Origin: JAOPZW01 sp963803375 | GTDB taxonomy: Bacteria; Actinomycetota; Thermoleophilia; Solirubrobacterales; Solirubrobacteraceae | Length of the DNA: 64,000 nucleotides | Direction: 5' to 3' | Assembly (NCBI GenBank): GCA_963803375.1 | Contig: CAWDMB010000008.1 | Coordinates: forward strand, 62,001-126,000 | Shown: positions 8,131-16,563 of the stretch, in pieces | Numbering within the stretch: position 1 is the stretch's first letter | How the letters are laid out: every line of letters starts with the position of its first letter | Program-made: the position numbers and the translations under genes | Notes under the pieces: generated by a model | Seen by the model: only the letters and a program-made list of their open reading frames with translations | Told to the model about the DNA's origin: nothing | Databases searched by the model: none

Positions 8131-8342
8131 CTACGTCCGCGCCTTGCCCGAGAAGATGCGCGCGGCCTCGGTCACCGGCTGCCCCCTGACCCGCAGAAGT
8201 AGTGCGGCCGGCTCCGCCGCCGAAGCGGTGCTCGACGCCCGGTCAGCGTGCCGCGGACCAGCACGGCCGCTCCCGCGTCGGTCGCAATCAGCACCACGAT
8301 TGCCACCGCAAGCGCCAGCGGCTTGAGCACAGCGCTCTTCAT
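8131..8342 (-). pseudogene. Internally deleted copy of the secreted cassette gene A
   Basis: The ATG at 8342 opens a signal peptide (MKSAVLKPLALAVAIVVLIATDAGA) and the sequence then jumps to the last 30 or so codons of the secreted protein. In a second frame it ends PVTEAARIFSGKART, nearly identical to the end of the copy at 6052-7134. About 290 codons are missing and the two parts are out of frame. It is a clear deletion remnant and shows that the whole A-B cassette was duplicated. Confidence 0.75.
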
Positions 8343-8405
8343 GGCACCTCCCGCGCCCGATTATCACGATTCGGCAGACGACAGGTCGTCCGGCGCCCGC
8401 CGTGC

Positions 8406-8900
8406 GTGAAGATCCGGGGTGTGAGCCCGCGGTTCGTCGTCCAGGAGCACGACGCGACGACGCTGCACTACGACCTGCGGCTCGAGGTCGACGACGTCCT
8501 GCGTTCCTGGGCGGTGCCGAAGGGCCCGTCGCTCGACCCGGCCCAGCGCCGCCTCGCCGTGCCGGTCGACGACCACGAGCTCGCGGCCGGGGACTTCGAG
8601 GGAGTGCACGCGGGCGCCACGCGCGGATCGGGGGCGGTCATCGTCTGGGACGAGGGCGAGTTCGAGCCGTTCGACGGCGAGCTCGACGCGGGGCATCTCG
8701 CCTTCGCGATCCGCGGTCGCAAGCTGCGCGGCGGCTTCGCGCTCACGCGCACGGGGCCGGACCGCTGGATTCTCGTGAAGATGCGCGACGAGCACGCCCG
8801 CCGCGGCTCGGACGTCGTCGCCGAGCGCCCGAGGTCCGTGCGCAGCGGGCGCACGGTCGAGGAGGTCGCGCGCGGCTCGCTAGCCTCGGGCTCGCCGTGA
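8406..8900 (+). CDS. Stand-alone LigD-type DNA 3'-phosphoesterase domain protein
   Basis: This 164-residue protein matches the phosphoesterase domain found at the N-terminus of bacterial NHEJ ligase LigD, here without polymerase or ligase domains. The motif EHDATTLHYDLRLE carries two His, an Asp and an Arg known from Pseudomonas LigD to bind Mn and the 3' phosphate. A further family His lies in VDDHELAAGDFEG, but the Tyr four residues later in the Pseudomonas enzyme is Ala here. The likely role is trimming 3'-ribonucleotide or 3'-phosphate ends before ligation. The start is GTG at 8406 or 8421. Its TGA overlaps the next gene's ATG. Confidence 0.8.
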   Translation: MKIRGVSPRFVVQEHDATTLHYDLRLEVDDVLRSWAVPKGPSLDPAQRRLAVPVDDHELAAGDFEGVHAGATRGSGAVIVWDEGEFEPFDGELDAGHLAFAIRGRKLRGGFALTRTGPDRWILVKMRDEHARRGSDVVAERPRSVRSGRTVEEVARGSLASGSP

Positions 8901-9919
8901 TGATCGTCATGGAGCCGTCGGCCGACGAGGCCGAGATCGAGGCCGTCCGCGCCCGGCTGGCCACGACCGGTGTCCACGTCGTCGTGATGCCCGGCGAGCT
9001 GACGACGGCGATCGGTGCGATCGGCGACCCCGCCGGCGTGCGCGAGCTGGGCCTCGAGGGCATGGCGGGCGTCGATCGGGTCGTCCCGATCTCGCGGCCC
9101 TACAAGCTCGCATCCTCCGAGCTCGTCCACCACGGCCCGACCGTGCTCGACATCGGCGGGCGCGAGGTCGGCAGCGGGGAGACGTTCTGCCTGATCGCGG
9201 GACCGTGCACCGTCGAGACGCGCGAGCAGACGCTCGCTGTCGCACGCGCCGTCCACGCGGCCGGGGCCTCGATGCTCCGCGGCGGCGCGTTCAAGCCGCG
9301 CACGTCGCCGTTCGCGTTCAAGGGGCTCGGGGTCCCCGGCCTCGAGATCCTCGCGGAGGCGCGCGCGCGGACGGGCCTGCCCGTGGTCACCGAGCTGCTC
9401 GACAGCCAGCACGCCGACGCCATCGCCGAGCATGCCGACGTCGTGCAGATCGGCGCGCGCAACATGCAGAACTACGCGCTGCTCGAGGTCGCCGGCAAGC
9501 TGGGCAAGCCGGTGCTGCTCAAGCGCGGGCTATCCTCCTCGCTCGACGAGCTGCTGCAGGCCGCCGACTACATCCTCAAGGAGGGCAACGAGGCGGTGAT
9601 GCTCTGCGAGCGCGGCATCCGGACGTTCGAGACCGCGACGCGCTTCACGCTCGACCTCGGCGCGGTGCCATGGCTCAAGCTGCACACCCACTTGCCGGTC
9701 ATCGTCGACCCGAGCCACGCCTCGGGCGACCGCCGCCTCGTCGAGCCGCTCTCGCGCGCCGCGGCCGCCGTCGGCGCCGACGGGATCATCGTCGAGGTCC
9801 ACCCCGAGCCCGACGCGGCGCTCTGCGACGGGCCGCAGGCGCTCTCGACGACCGACTTCGCGCGCTGCGCCGAGGATGTCGCCGCGCACGCGGCCCTGCT
9901 CGGCCGTCGCCTCGCGTGA
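8900..9919 (+). CDS. aroF: 3-deoxy-7-phosphoheptulonate (DAHP) synthase
   Basis: The 339-residue enzyme condenses phosphoenolpyruvate and erythrose-4-phosphate in the first step of aromatic amino acid synthesis. Residues 1-70 are a ferredoxin-like N-terminal domain (MIVMEPSADEAEIEAV...), as in the Thermotoga-type enzymes where it serves feedback control. The barrel shows CLIAGPCTVE, RGGAFKPRTSPFAFKG, QIGARNMQNY, LLKRG and VIVDPSHASG, which hold substrate and metal ligands. ATG 8900 overlaps the TGA of the phosphoesterase gene, so the two are translationally coupled. A GTG at 8897 is an alternative start. Confidence 0.93.
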   Translation: MIVMEPSADEAEIEAVRARLATTGVHVVVMPGELTTAIGAIGDPAGVRELGLEGMAGVDRVVPISRPYKLASSELVHHGPTVLDIGGREVGSGETFCLIAGPCTVETREQTLAVARAVHAAGASMLRGGAFKPRTSPFAFKGLGVPGLEILAEARARTGLPVVTELLDSQHADAIAEHADVVQIGARNMQNYALLEVAGKLGKPVLLKRGLSSSLDELLQAADYILKEGNEAVMLCERGIRTFETATRFTLDLGAVPWLKLHTHLPVIVDPSHASGDRRLVEPLSRAAAAVGADGIIVEVHPEPDAALCDGPQALSTTDFARCAEDVAAHAALLGRRLA

Positions 9920-10033
9920 GCGCCGTCGCCCCATAGGGGTCATCGGTCGCCCTCGCGCGCCGCTTTGTCTCGGGCCGGGACTCGAGCGCCCGGCCGTCGA
10001 GCCTTCCGGCCTCCTGTGGCGACATCGGCGAAG

Positions 10034-11023
10034 ATGGATTCCGTGGACGGGGCCGCTGGCCATGGGTCGCTGCGGATCGTGGCGTTCGGGGGCGGCACGG
10101 GGCTTCCCGTGCTGCTCGGTGGCCTTCGCGACACGGTCCGGGAGCTCACCGCGGTCGTGACCGTGGCCGACGATGGGGGATCGAGCGGGCGGTTACGGGC
10201 TGAGCTGGGTGTCGCACCGCCCGGCGATGTGCGCAACTGCCTCGTGGCGCTGGCGGGGCGTCGGCGGTTGGCCGAGGTCTTCAACTACCGGTTCGAGGGC
10301 GGCGTCGACCTTCGCGATCACAGCGTCGGCAACATCCTGATTGCGGCGCTGTCGGAGATGTCGGGTGGATTCTGCGAGGGCGTCGAGCAGGCGGGTCGCT
10401 TCCTCAGGATCAAGGGGCGCGTGCTGCCGGCGGCGACCGAGAGCCTCACGTTGCTCGTGCGCTACGCCGACGGCTCGGTGAGCCGCGGCGAGTCGACGGT
10501 CCGCGAAGCCGGCCGCGCCGTGTCGGCGATCACGGCCGAGCCGCAAGGGGTCGTCGCGCCAAGGCCGGTGATCGAGGCGATCCGCGACGCCGATCTGGTT
10601 GTCCTGAGCTCGGGCAGCCTCTTCACGAGCACCGTTGCCGCGCTGCTCGGGGGCGGAGTGCGCGAGGCGGTGGCTGACTTCACCGGGCCCGTGGTCTACG
10701 TCGCCAACCTGATGACACAGCCGGGAGAGACCGAGGGCTTCACGGTCTCCGATCATCTCCGCGCGATCGCGCGGCATGTCGGCCCCGTTGTCACCGACGT
10801 GCTCGTGGACACGGAGCCGCTCCCCGCGCGGCTGCTGCGCCGCTACCGGGAGGAGGGCGCCGAGCCGGTGCGCGCGGACCACGCGGCGGTCGCACGGCTC
10901 GGGGTGCGCTTGCACGAGGTCGCGCTGCGCAGCGAGACGGCGAGAGACCAGCTTCGCCATGACCCGGGCCGCCTCGCACGGGCAGTGCTCGCGATCGCAC
11001 CGCCGTTGGCGGTCGCCGAATGA
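10034..11023 (+). CDS. yvcK: YvcK/CofD-like family protein (putative gluconeogenesis factor)
   Basis: The 329-residue protein has the family signature VAFGGGTGLPVLLGGLRD at the N-terminus, the ADDGGSSGRLR loop, GDVRNCLVAL, HSVGNILIAAL and GPVVYVANLMTQPGET. Family members bind UDP-sugars and influence cell-wall precursor supply and growth on gluconeogenic carbon. The classic whiA-yvcK-rapZ cluster is not present here, since the flanking genes are aroF and a HAD enzyme on the other strand. The ATG at 10034 is preferred because conserved sequence starts shortly after. An in-frame upstream start at 9965 would add 23 Arg-rich residues. Confidence 0.88.
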   Translation: MDSVDGAAGHGSLRIVAFGGGTGLPVLLGGLRDTVRELTAVVTVADDGGSSGRLRAELGVAPPGDVRNCLVALAGRRRLAEVFNYRFEGGVDLRDHSVGNILIAALSEMSGGFCEGVEQAGRFLRIKGRVLPAATESLTLLVRYADGSVSRGESTVREAGRAVSAITAEPQGVVAPRPVIEAIRDADLVVLSSGSLFTSTVAALLGGGVREAVADFTGPVVYVANLMTQPGETEGFTVSDHLRAIARHVGPVVTDVLVDTEPLPARLLRRYREEGAEPVRADHAAVARLGVRLHEVALRSETARDQLRHDPGRLARAVLAIAPPLAVAE

Positions 11024-11041
11024 TGCAGATGCTCGAGGCCG

Positions 11042-11830
11042 CTACGTCCCGGTCTTCGCGAGGCGGCCGGCGCTGAGGGCTTCGAGGTCGATGTCGTCGA
11101 GCATGGTGACGACCACGTCGGGGTCGGCGGTGGCGAGCAGGTCTTCGTCATGGGCGCGGGCGACGCCGAGAGCGGCCATGTTGCCGGCCTTGGCAGCCTC
11201 GATGCCCGAGACCGCGTCCTCGACGACGAAGCAGTCCTCGGGTCGTTCGCCAAGCTCCTGTGCGGCGGTGAGGAAGATCTCGGGGTGTGGCTTTCCCTGG
11301 GCGAAGTCGCGGCCGGAGATGTCGGCGTCGAAGAAGCCGAGCAGGCTCAAGCCGGGCGTGACGTGCTCGGAGCTGATGTCGTGTTCCTCGGCGAAGGTGT
11401 CGAGCGGGATCTTCCGCAGGAAGAGCCCGGCGTTCTTGGACGAGGAGGCCGCTGCGACGCGGATGCCGGCGTCCTTGACCGCGATCAGGAAGCGCAGCGC
11501 GTCGGGGTAGGCCGTGAACTCGCCGGCCTCGATCAGCTCGATGACCATGGTCTGCTTGCGGTCGCCGTAGGTCCGGGCGCGGGTCTCGGCGTCGGGGACA
11601 TCGAAGTGCTCGAGCGCTGCCTGGGCGCCGCTGAAGCGCGGCTTTCCGGACATCAGCTGCTGGTAGACCTCCGGGGTGAAGCGGTCGGGCGCGTAGCTGG
11701 TCTGCGGCTGGATGTCGCTCCACTCGGTCGCCATCAGCTGCTGCAGCGACTCGCGCCATGCGCGCTCGTGCGGTGAGTCGACCAGCACCCCGTCGACGTC
11801 GAAGATCGCACCGCTAAAGCCGTCGGCCAT
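11042..11830 (-). CDS. Beta-phosphoglucomutase-like HAD hydrolase
   Basis: The 262-residue protein has HAD motifs in order: FDVDGVLVDSP near residue 10 (both catalytic Asp present), AASSSKN (motif II), GKPHPEIFL (motif III Lys) and VVEDAVSGIEAAKAGN (motif IV). The cap domain follows motif I, as in beta-phosphoglucomutase, and the DxD plus SGIEAAK pattern favours that subfamily. It would interconvert beta-glucose-1-phosphate and glucose-6-phosphate. It follows the trehalose-6-phosphatase gene by 95 bp on the same strand, which fits disaccharide metabolism, but no trehalose or maltose phosphorylase is nearby. The ATG at 11828-11830 is preceded by GAGGAGAAGCAG. Confidence 0.85.
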   Translation of the reverse strand: MADGFSGAIFDVDGVLVDSPHERAWRESLQQLMATEWSDIQPQTSYAPDRFTPEVYQQLMSGKPRFSGAQAALEHFDVPDAETRARTYGDRKQTMVIELIEAGEFTAYPDALRFLIAVKDAGIRVAAASSSKNAGLFLRKIPLDTFAEEHDISSEHVTPGLSLLGFFDADISGRDFAQGKPHPEIFLTAAQELGERPEDCFVVEDAVSGIEAAKAGNMAALGVARAHDEDLLATADPDVVVTMLDDIDLEALSAGRLAKTGT

Positions 11831-11925
11831 CTGCTTCTCCTCTCGACTTCCCCCACAACGAGAACGTGTGCCGGTCCCCGGCGCACAGTTCGTGGACGAG
11901 CTGCGCGCCCTGGCGCGCTCCTGGG

Positions 11926-12747
11926 TCACCGCGCCAGCGTGTCCAGGAATCGCTCCACCTCCTGCGTTGAATCTAGGACGAATTCCGCGGAGGTGCTGCG
12001 CCCGGCGACCTCGGGATCGTCGGCGCTGCCCACGAAGATGCCGATGCCCCTGCCGGCGAGCGCCGCGAAGGCGTGCTCGTCGGTGATGTCGTCGCCCAGG
12101 TACAGCGGGACGACGTCGTCGCGATCCAACGCGAGCGCCTCCAGCAGGTACAGCACGGCCTTGCCCTTGTCCCAGTCGAGCCTCGGCTGGAGCTCGAACA
12201 CCATCTTGCCCGGCGTGACCTTCAACTCGTCTGCGTACTCGCTCAGCAGGCGGTCGACGATCGCCTTGATCTTTGGCCGGTCGGCCTCGGCCACGAGCCG
12301 ATAGTGCAGCGCCACGGACGCCTTCTTGGCCTCTACCAGCGAGCCCTCGATCGGGCCCGCCTCCTGTTGCACTCGCGCCGTCACGCGTTCGATGAGCGGC
12401 TCGAAGCCGCCCCCGGCCGCATGCTCGAGCGTGCCTTCGTCGGGGCTCCAGATGTCGAACCCGTGGCTTCCGGCCACGATCAGGTGGTCGACGCGCATCA
12501 GCTCCTGAACGACACGCCGGTCGCGACCGCTGACCACGCACACCGGGCAGCGCTCGGCGAGCCCGCGCACCGCCTGGCGCATGCTCTCGGAGATGAGCGC
12601 GTCCTCCGGGCGCTCGACGATCGGCGTCAGCGTGCCGTCATAGTCCAGGAACACGGCGGGACGGCGCCCGGCCAGCCGCCGCTCCAGCTGCTCGCCGTCG
12701 CGCAACGCGTGCGGCAGCCGATCGATACGCGCGGAGCTCGAGCTCAT
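11926..12747 (-). CDS. otsB: Trehalose-6-phosphate phosphatase
   Basis: This protein of about 273 residues removes phosphate from trehalose-6-phosphate to give trehalose, a compatible solute. HAD-type motifs are visible: FLDYDGTLTPI near residue 36 (nucleophile and acid Asp), VVSGRDRR (motif II), GKAVLYLLE (motif III Lys) and LGDDITDEHAF (motif IV), with the OtsB cap between. Length and motif order match the family. I prefer the ATG at 12747 because GAGG lies just upstream; an ATG at 12756 would add three residues. No trehalose-6-phosphate synthase gene is in the window. Confidence 0.92.
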   Translation of the reverse strand: MSSSSARIDRLPHALRDGEQLERRLAGRRPAVFLDYDGTLTPIVERPEDALISESMRQAVRGLAERCPVCVVSGRDRRVVQELMRVDHLIVAGSHGFDIWSPDEGTLEHAAGGGFEPLIERVTARVQQEAGPIEGSLVEAKKASVALHYRLVAEADRPKIKAIVDRLLSEYADELKVTPGKMVFELQPRLDWDKGKAVLYLLEALALDRDDVVPLYLGDDITDEHAFAALAGRGIGIFVGSADDPEVAGRSTSAEFVLDSTQEVERFLDTLAR

Positions 12748-12756
12748 ATGCCTCAT

Positions 12757-13172
12757 TCCTGAATTGGGTCGCTGGAAGCGGCTGTCCTGAGTGGCGGCCC
12801 GCGGTGCCCGCCGAGCCGTCGGTCGTGCCGGGAATGGACGAGATCACTTGCCGCCCTGCCATGTCAAGCAGGTTGCGCGGCCAACGTCCGTGCCCATGAG
12901 CAAGGCCACATCCTGATCCGCAGCGGGCGCATCAGGGCGGGCGTGGGGCTGCCGGACGAGGCGATGGTGGCGGTCGTCGGCGGCGAGCTCTGCCCGATCG
13001 TTTCGGGCATCGAGTTCGCGCCGGCGCACGCTTGCGCGACGTCCGTCCCGCGAACATGGCGCCGACGGGACGTCGCGAAACGAGAAAGTCCGAGGCGCGA
13101 CTCAACCCCGGGTAGGACGGTGTACGGGCAGCCGTAGGGACACGGCGGCCGGTGCGTGGGAGCCTCGCAAGC
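12757..13172. other. Gene-poor interval of about 415 bp
   Basis: No gene is supported here. A short plus-strand frame (12943-13137) with a protein-like stretch HILIRSGRIRAGVGLPDEAMVAV... lacks a start, a ribosome site and recognisable homology. The interval separates divergent otsB and an acetyltransferase gene, so their promoters must lie here, but I see no clear -35/-10 pair. Confidence 0.4.
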
Positions 13173-13787
13173 ATGGCCGTCACCGACGCGCTCACCGACG
13201 GGCAGGCGGCGCCTGCGGGCCGGCCGCCGGGCATGCGCGAGATCACGCTGCGCCTGTCGCTGCCACGGGCGGGCGTCACGGACGGCGCCGTGCTCCTCCG
13301 CACGCCAACCGCGGACGACATCGATGGACTGCTGCCCGCGTTCAGCGACCCCGAGCTGCGCGAGGCGGGGAACCTGCCCGCGTTCGGACGCGAGGAGTTG
13401 GTCGCCTCGCTGCCGCACCTGCCGGCGATGGCGGCGAGCGGCCGGCTTCTGCCGATGCTCGCGGCGGACGCGACCACCGGCCGGATCATCGGCGGCGCCA
13501 CGCTGCACCACCTCGATGCGGAGCGCGCGATCGTCGAGATCGGCTACTGGGTCCTGCCGCACGCCCGCCGGAGGCGGTTCGGCACGCGCATCGCGCGGGT
13601 GCTCGCCGAGCACTCCTTCGGGCTCGGGATCGAGCGGGTTGCGGCCTACGTGAATGTCGGCAACATCGCCTCCGAGCGCGTGCTCCAGCGCGCCGGCTTC
13701 AGCCGCGAGGGCGTGGTCCGGTCGATGCCCGTGCCCAGCGGCGAGCGGGTCGAAAAGACGCTGTTCTCGCTGCTCCCAGGCGAGTAG
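13173..13787 (+). CDS. RimJ/RimL-type GNAT N-acetyltransferase
   Basis: The 204-residue protein starts with a flexible 40-residue segment, then a GNAT domain of the RimJ/RimL type: LLRTPTADDIDGLLPAFSDPELR, IGGATLHHLD, IEIGYWVLPHARRRRFGTRIARVL (acetyl-CoA loop) and VNVGNIASERVLQRAGFSREGVVR. This subgroup acetylates N-termini of ribosomal proteins or small-molecule amines, and the substrate is unknown here. The ATG at 13173 is the first in-frame ATG before the domain. An in-frame GTG at 13152 is possible. Confidence 0.85.
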   Translation: MAVTDALTDGQAAPAGRPPGMREITLRLSLPRAGVTDGAVLLRTPTADDIDGLLPAFSDPELREAGNLPAFGREELVASLPHLPAMAASGRLLPMLAADATTGRIIGGATLHHLDAERAIVEIGYWVLPHARRRRFGTRIARVLAEHSFGLGIERVAAYVNVGNIASERVLQRAGFSREGVVRSMPVPSGERVEKTLFSLLPGE

Positions 13788-13950
13788 CGAGCTCTACGTC
13801 AACGAGGACGTCGTCGCCGAAGGCGCGGTCCGGACCTAGAACGGCCACCTCGCCCCGTGCGGCGAAGGCCTCTCGATAGGCCCGACACCGGCGATGCTGT
13901 CGGCGACCATTAGTCGCTCCAAGGGCGCTCGAGCCGGCTGGTGTCGCGCC

Positions 13951-15015
13951 TCAGCGGACGGTGATCTCGACGTCCTGGGGGAGGTTGTTTTGCATGCCCT
14001 GCAGGTTCCAGGGCTGTACTGCGGGTTGGGTATCTGCGGTCGCGTCCGTCGCCCGGCACGACAGCGTGTGCGCGCCCGGCGTCGCCTGCCACTGGTGCGA
14101 CCAGCCCCGCCACGCCCATTCTCCGGCCGGCTCGGCGAGATCCGCCTCTAACCAGGTGCCGTCGATCCCGACGTCGACGCGGACGATCGGCGCGGCCCCG
14201 CTCCAGGCTCGGCCCTGGATCGTCACGGGGCCGCGGTCGACGTAGCGCCGCCGCTCGGGGAAGTCGGGGAAGCCCGGCGGGATCATCAGCGCGCGGGGGC
14301 GGATGCGGGTGACGGGCTCGCCGGGATCCGCTTCTGAGCGCTGATTGCGGTAGGCGACGGCTTGATGGAAGCCGCGAAACGGCTCGGTCACGGCGACGAT
14401 GCTCGAGAGCCACTTCACGCTCGTCATGCCGTACCAGCCTGGGACGAGCAGTCGTAGGGGGAAGCCGTGCTGGGGTTCCAGCGGCCGGCCGTTCATCTCG
14501 TAGGCAAGCAGGACTTCCGGGCGCGTCACCTCGGTGAGTGGCAGCGAGCGAGCGTAGTCCAGTTCCTCGCCGCCCTCGATGCCGTGGTCGGCGCCCGTGA
14601 AGACGATCTCGACGGTGCCGGGCTCGACGCCGGCCTCGTCGAGCACTGCTGCGAGCCCGGTGCCCGTCCAGGAAGCCGTGGCGACCGCCTCGTGCAGCCA
14701 CGGCTGGGTCATCGGCCGCGGCTCCAGCCGGGCCCGGCCGTTGCCGGCGCATTCCAGTGTCACGGGCATCGTGCTCGCCGGTCGCGCCCGGATCTCGTCG
14801 AGCGTCAGCGCGAGCTCGCGGCGGACATTGCCCCCGATGCGCAGCCGCCACGAGGCGGGGTCCAGCGCCGGGATGTCGAAGTGGATGAGGAGATAGTGGA
14901 GCCCGACGGGGGTGACGTCGTGCCTCAGCGCCTCGAGCGGCATCCCCCGGTTGCGCGTCGCCTGGGCGAGCTCCATCTGCGTGATGTCCTGGCCCGGGGA
15001 GGCCAGCTCGACCAT
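13951..15015 (-). CDS. Sulfite-oxidase-like molybdopterin oxidoreductase
   Basis: The 354-residue protein has the sulfite oxidase molybdopterin-binding domain (about residues 40-220) and a C-terminal dimerisation domain (about 240-345). The molybdenum-binding cysteine is seen in VTLECAGNGR, with the family motifs HGFPLRLLVPGWYGMTSVKWL and FTGADHGIEGGEELDYARSLPL. There is no Tat or Sec signal and no heme or cytochrome domain, so it is probably a cytosolic member, with electron acceptor and substrate unknown. The ATG at 15013-15015 is the first plausible start; the open frame continues upstream in repeat-derived sequence. Confidence 0.88.
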   Translation of the reverse strand: MVELASPGQDITQMELAQATRNRGMPLEALRHDVTPVGLHYLLIHFDIPALDPASWRLRIGGNVRRELALTLDEIRARPASTMPVTLECAGNGRARLEPRPMTQPWLHEAVATASWTGTGLAAVLDEAGVEPGTVEIVFTGADHGIEGGEELDYARSLPLTEVTRPEVLLAYEMNGRPLEPQHGFPLRLLVPGWYGMTSVKWLSSIVAVTEPFRGFHQAVAYRNQRSEADPGEPVTRIRPRALMIPPGFPDFPERRRYVDRGPVTIQGRAWSGAAPIVRVDVGIDGTWLEADLAEPAGEWAWRGWSHQWQATPGAHTLSCRATDATADTQPAVQPWNLQGMQNNLPQDVEITVR

Positions 15016-15061
15016 AGATCGGAGTCTCACAGACGACCGGCTGAGCCGCAATCGCTCAACG

Positions 15062-15101
15062 CCCGTCACCAAGCGCCAGCCTGACCCGCATCTACGATCG
15101 C
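15062..15101. repeat. 40-bp exact repeat, copy 1
   Basis: These 40 bases are identical to 30533-30572, in the same orientation. At the second copy the repeat ends three bases before the GTG start of the MgtE-N/PRC gene. Here it is followed by a GTG with no intact gene behind it, which suggests a decayed gene start. Confidence 0.8.
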
Positions 15102-15169
15102 TTCGTGGCTCCGCGGCTCCGATACAGCCGGTCGGAGCCGGCCCCGCCCCGCAGCACGTCGCGCTACGG

Positions 15170-15540
15170 GTGTTGTTGTTGTTCGGATCCCGGTCGCCCC
15201 AGGGGATGTCGCTGACGCCGCCCGTCGGCGGCCGCGTGCTCCCTGGACGGCACTTCACACCCCGCCGGCGCGGAACGTCGTCCGAGCGGCCCAGCGATGG
15301 CGCGGCCATCCAGGCCGCTGCCGTGACAGCGGGCAGCGTGGTCCATGGTCGGCGAACTCGTCACTGTGAGCACATCGGTCGACGCGACGCTCCCCAAGGC
15401 TCGAAAGCCGAGTAACCTGGCGCATCGTCACCTGGTCTGGCGTCCAGGCGGCGTTCCGGGAAGGGCCGGCGGCCTCGCGCGTTGTCCGCAGCAGGCCGGC
15501 TTCGGGACCGGCCTGAACGCGCGACGCTGGGCGCGCACAG
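15170..15540. repeat. Diverged segmental repeat, copy 1 (matches about 30230-30530)
   Basis: Several blocks match the 30230-30530 interval with moderate divergence, for example GGCGGCCGCGTGCTCCCTGG against GGCGGTCGCATGCTCTCTGG, and CCGGCGGCCTCGCG in both. No gene is supported. It lies between the sulfite-oxidase gene and the decayed regulator head. Confidence 0.55.
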
Positions 15541-15810
15541 GAGGCTCGCATGCCTGCGAACCATCCGATCGTCCTCGAGCTGAATCCAGCCAGTCGGCCG
15601 AGGATCGCTGTCACTCAGTGCGCGGCACGGATCGGCGCAGAGCAAACGACTCGGCGATCCCTACCGGCCGCCAGCCTGTCGAGCACTCACCACCGTTCGA
15701 TTGACACGTGCCTGAGCCGCGCGCCTGACGACGTGCGCGCTCGGTGCTACCCGGAAGAATCCATCGCGAGGCTGGTCGGCGACACTGAGAGCTGTGACGT
15801 CATGCGACCA
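15540..15810 (-). pseudogene. Decayed head of a LuxR/MalT-type regulator gene
   Basis: On the minus strand the segment matches the 5' coding end of the intact regulator at 26499-28730. The peptide LSDSDPRPTGWIQLED is shared almost exactly, and the DNA matches from about 15565 to 15720. The stretch encoding the ATP-binding loop (PAGFGKT) is deleted here and the frame is broken. Beyond it, 15786-15805 matches 30186-30207, which lies on the far side of the IS256 element. This copy therefore preserves the arrangement before the IS256 insertion. Confidence 0.7.
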
Positions 15811-15887
15811 GCAACGCCTCCCGAGATGGCGCGTTCAACCAGAACGGTCGACGAGGCCTCCGCTATCGGGCGATAGCGTGAGGCGAA

Positions 15888-16226
15888 ATGGGAGAACCCG
15901 AAGGGCGGCGCGCAGTGACCCGTACTCGCCATGCGTCGGGCAGCGGCACAACTGGCGCCCTGACGGGCGCTCAGCACAGGACGAGCGTCCAAGGCCCCGA
16001 GTCGGTCGGCTTCACTCCGGCCGAGGCTCGAGTGCTGCCCTTGTTGGCCACGTACCTGACGCTGGGGGGGATCGCCGACCGGCTCGGGGTTCGCCGCAGC
16101 ACCGTCAAGACGCACGTTGTGAGCATCTACAAGAAGCTCGGCGCCGCAAACCGGGCGCAAGCCGTTGAGCGGGCCGCGGTCCGCGGATTCCTCGACGACG
16201 CACCGGCCGCGGGCCCCTCGCGCTAG
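15888..16226 (+). CDS. Stand-alone LuxR-type HTH protein
   Basis: The 112-residue protein has an unstructured 40-residue N-terminus and a C-terminal LuxR DNA-binding domain: FTPAEARVLPLLATYLTLGGIADRLGVRRSTVKTHVVSIYKKLGA, where the STVKTHV helix contacts DNA. It lacks receiver, ATPase or ligand domains. It resembles the C-terminal domain of the large regulator at 26499-28730 and may derive from such a gene. GAGGCGAA precedes the ATG at 15888 at good spacing. It would act as a small transcription factor, with targets unknown. Confidence 0.7.
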   Translation: MGEPEGRRAVTRTRHASGSGTTGALTGAQHRTSVQGPESVGFTPAEARVLPLLATYLTLGGIADRLGVRRSTVKTHVVSIYKKLGAANRAQAVERAAVRGFLDDAPAAGPSR

Positions 16227-16563
16227 CCGAGGGTGCGCCACCCTCGAGCAGTCCCGCCGTCGCTCGGAGCGGCGGCATCGCCCTTCTTCAGCACGGACTC
16301 GGGGGCCCCGGGCGACGTCCTCGAAGATCTCCACGGCGACGGCGCTCCAGAGCTGGGCCGGCGTGCCCGGGCAGCGCGGCTATCAACCGAAATGGCCGAG
16401 GTTCGCCTGCGGGGGGCCTTCGTAGGGTCGGGACCGAGTCTTGGGATCACCCAGGAAGCGTTTTCGCCGAGGGCGCACAGGATTGCCAGTTCGGTGAGAC
16501 GCGTCTCGCGAGCCGCGACGCTCCCCGTCGCACGCAAACTCATCCTCGATCGGAGTTGGACAG
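16227..16563. other. Gene-poor interval of about 337 bp
   Basis: No coding sequence is convincingly supported on either strand. Short frames on the minus strand have protein-like patches but no start and no family resemblance. Confidence 0.4.

Noticed and set aside
13795..13920. Minus-strand protein-like stretch AYREAFAARGEVAVLGPDRAFGDDV
   Set aside because: It slightly resembles the fragment at 5179-5347 (DRAFADE), but the match is too short and no start, stop or family supports a gene.
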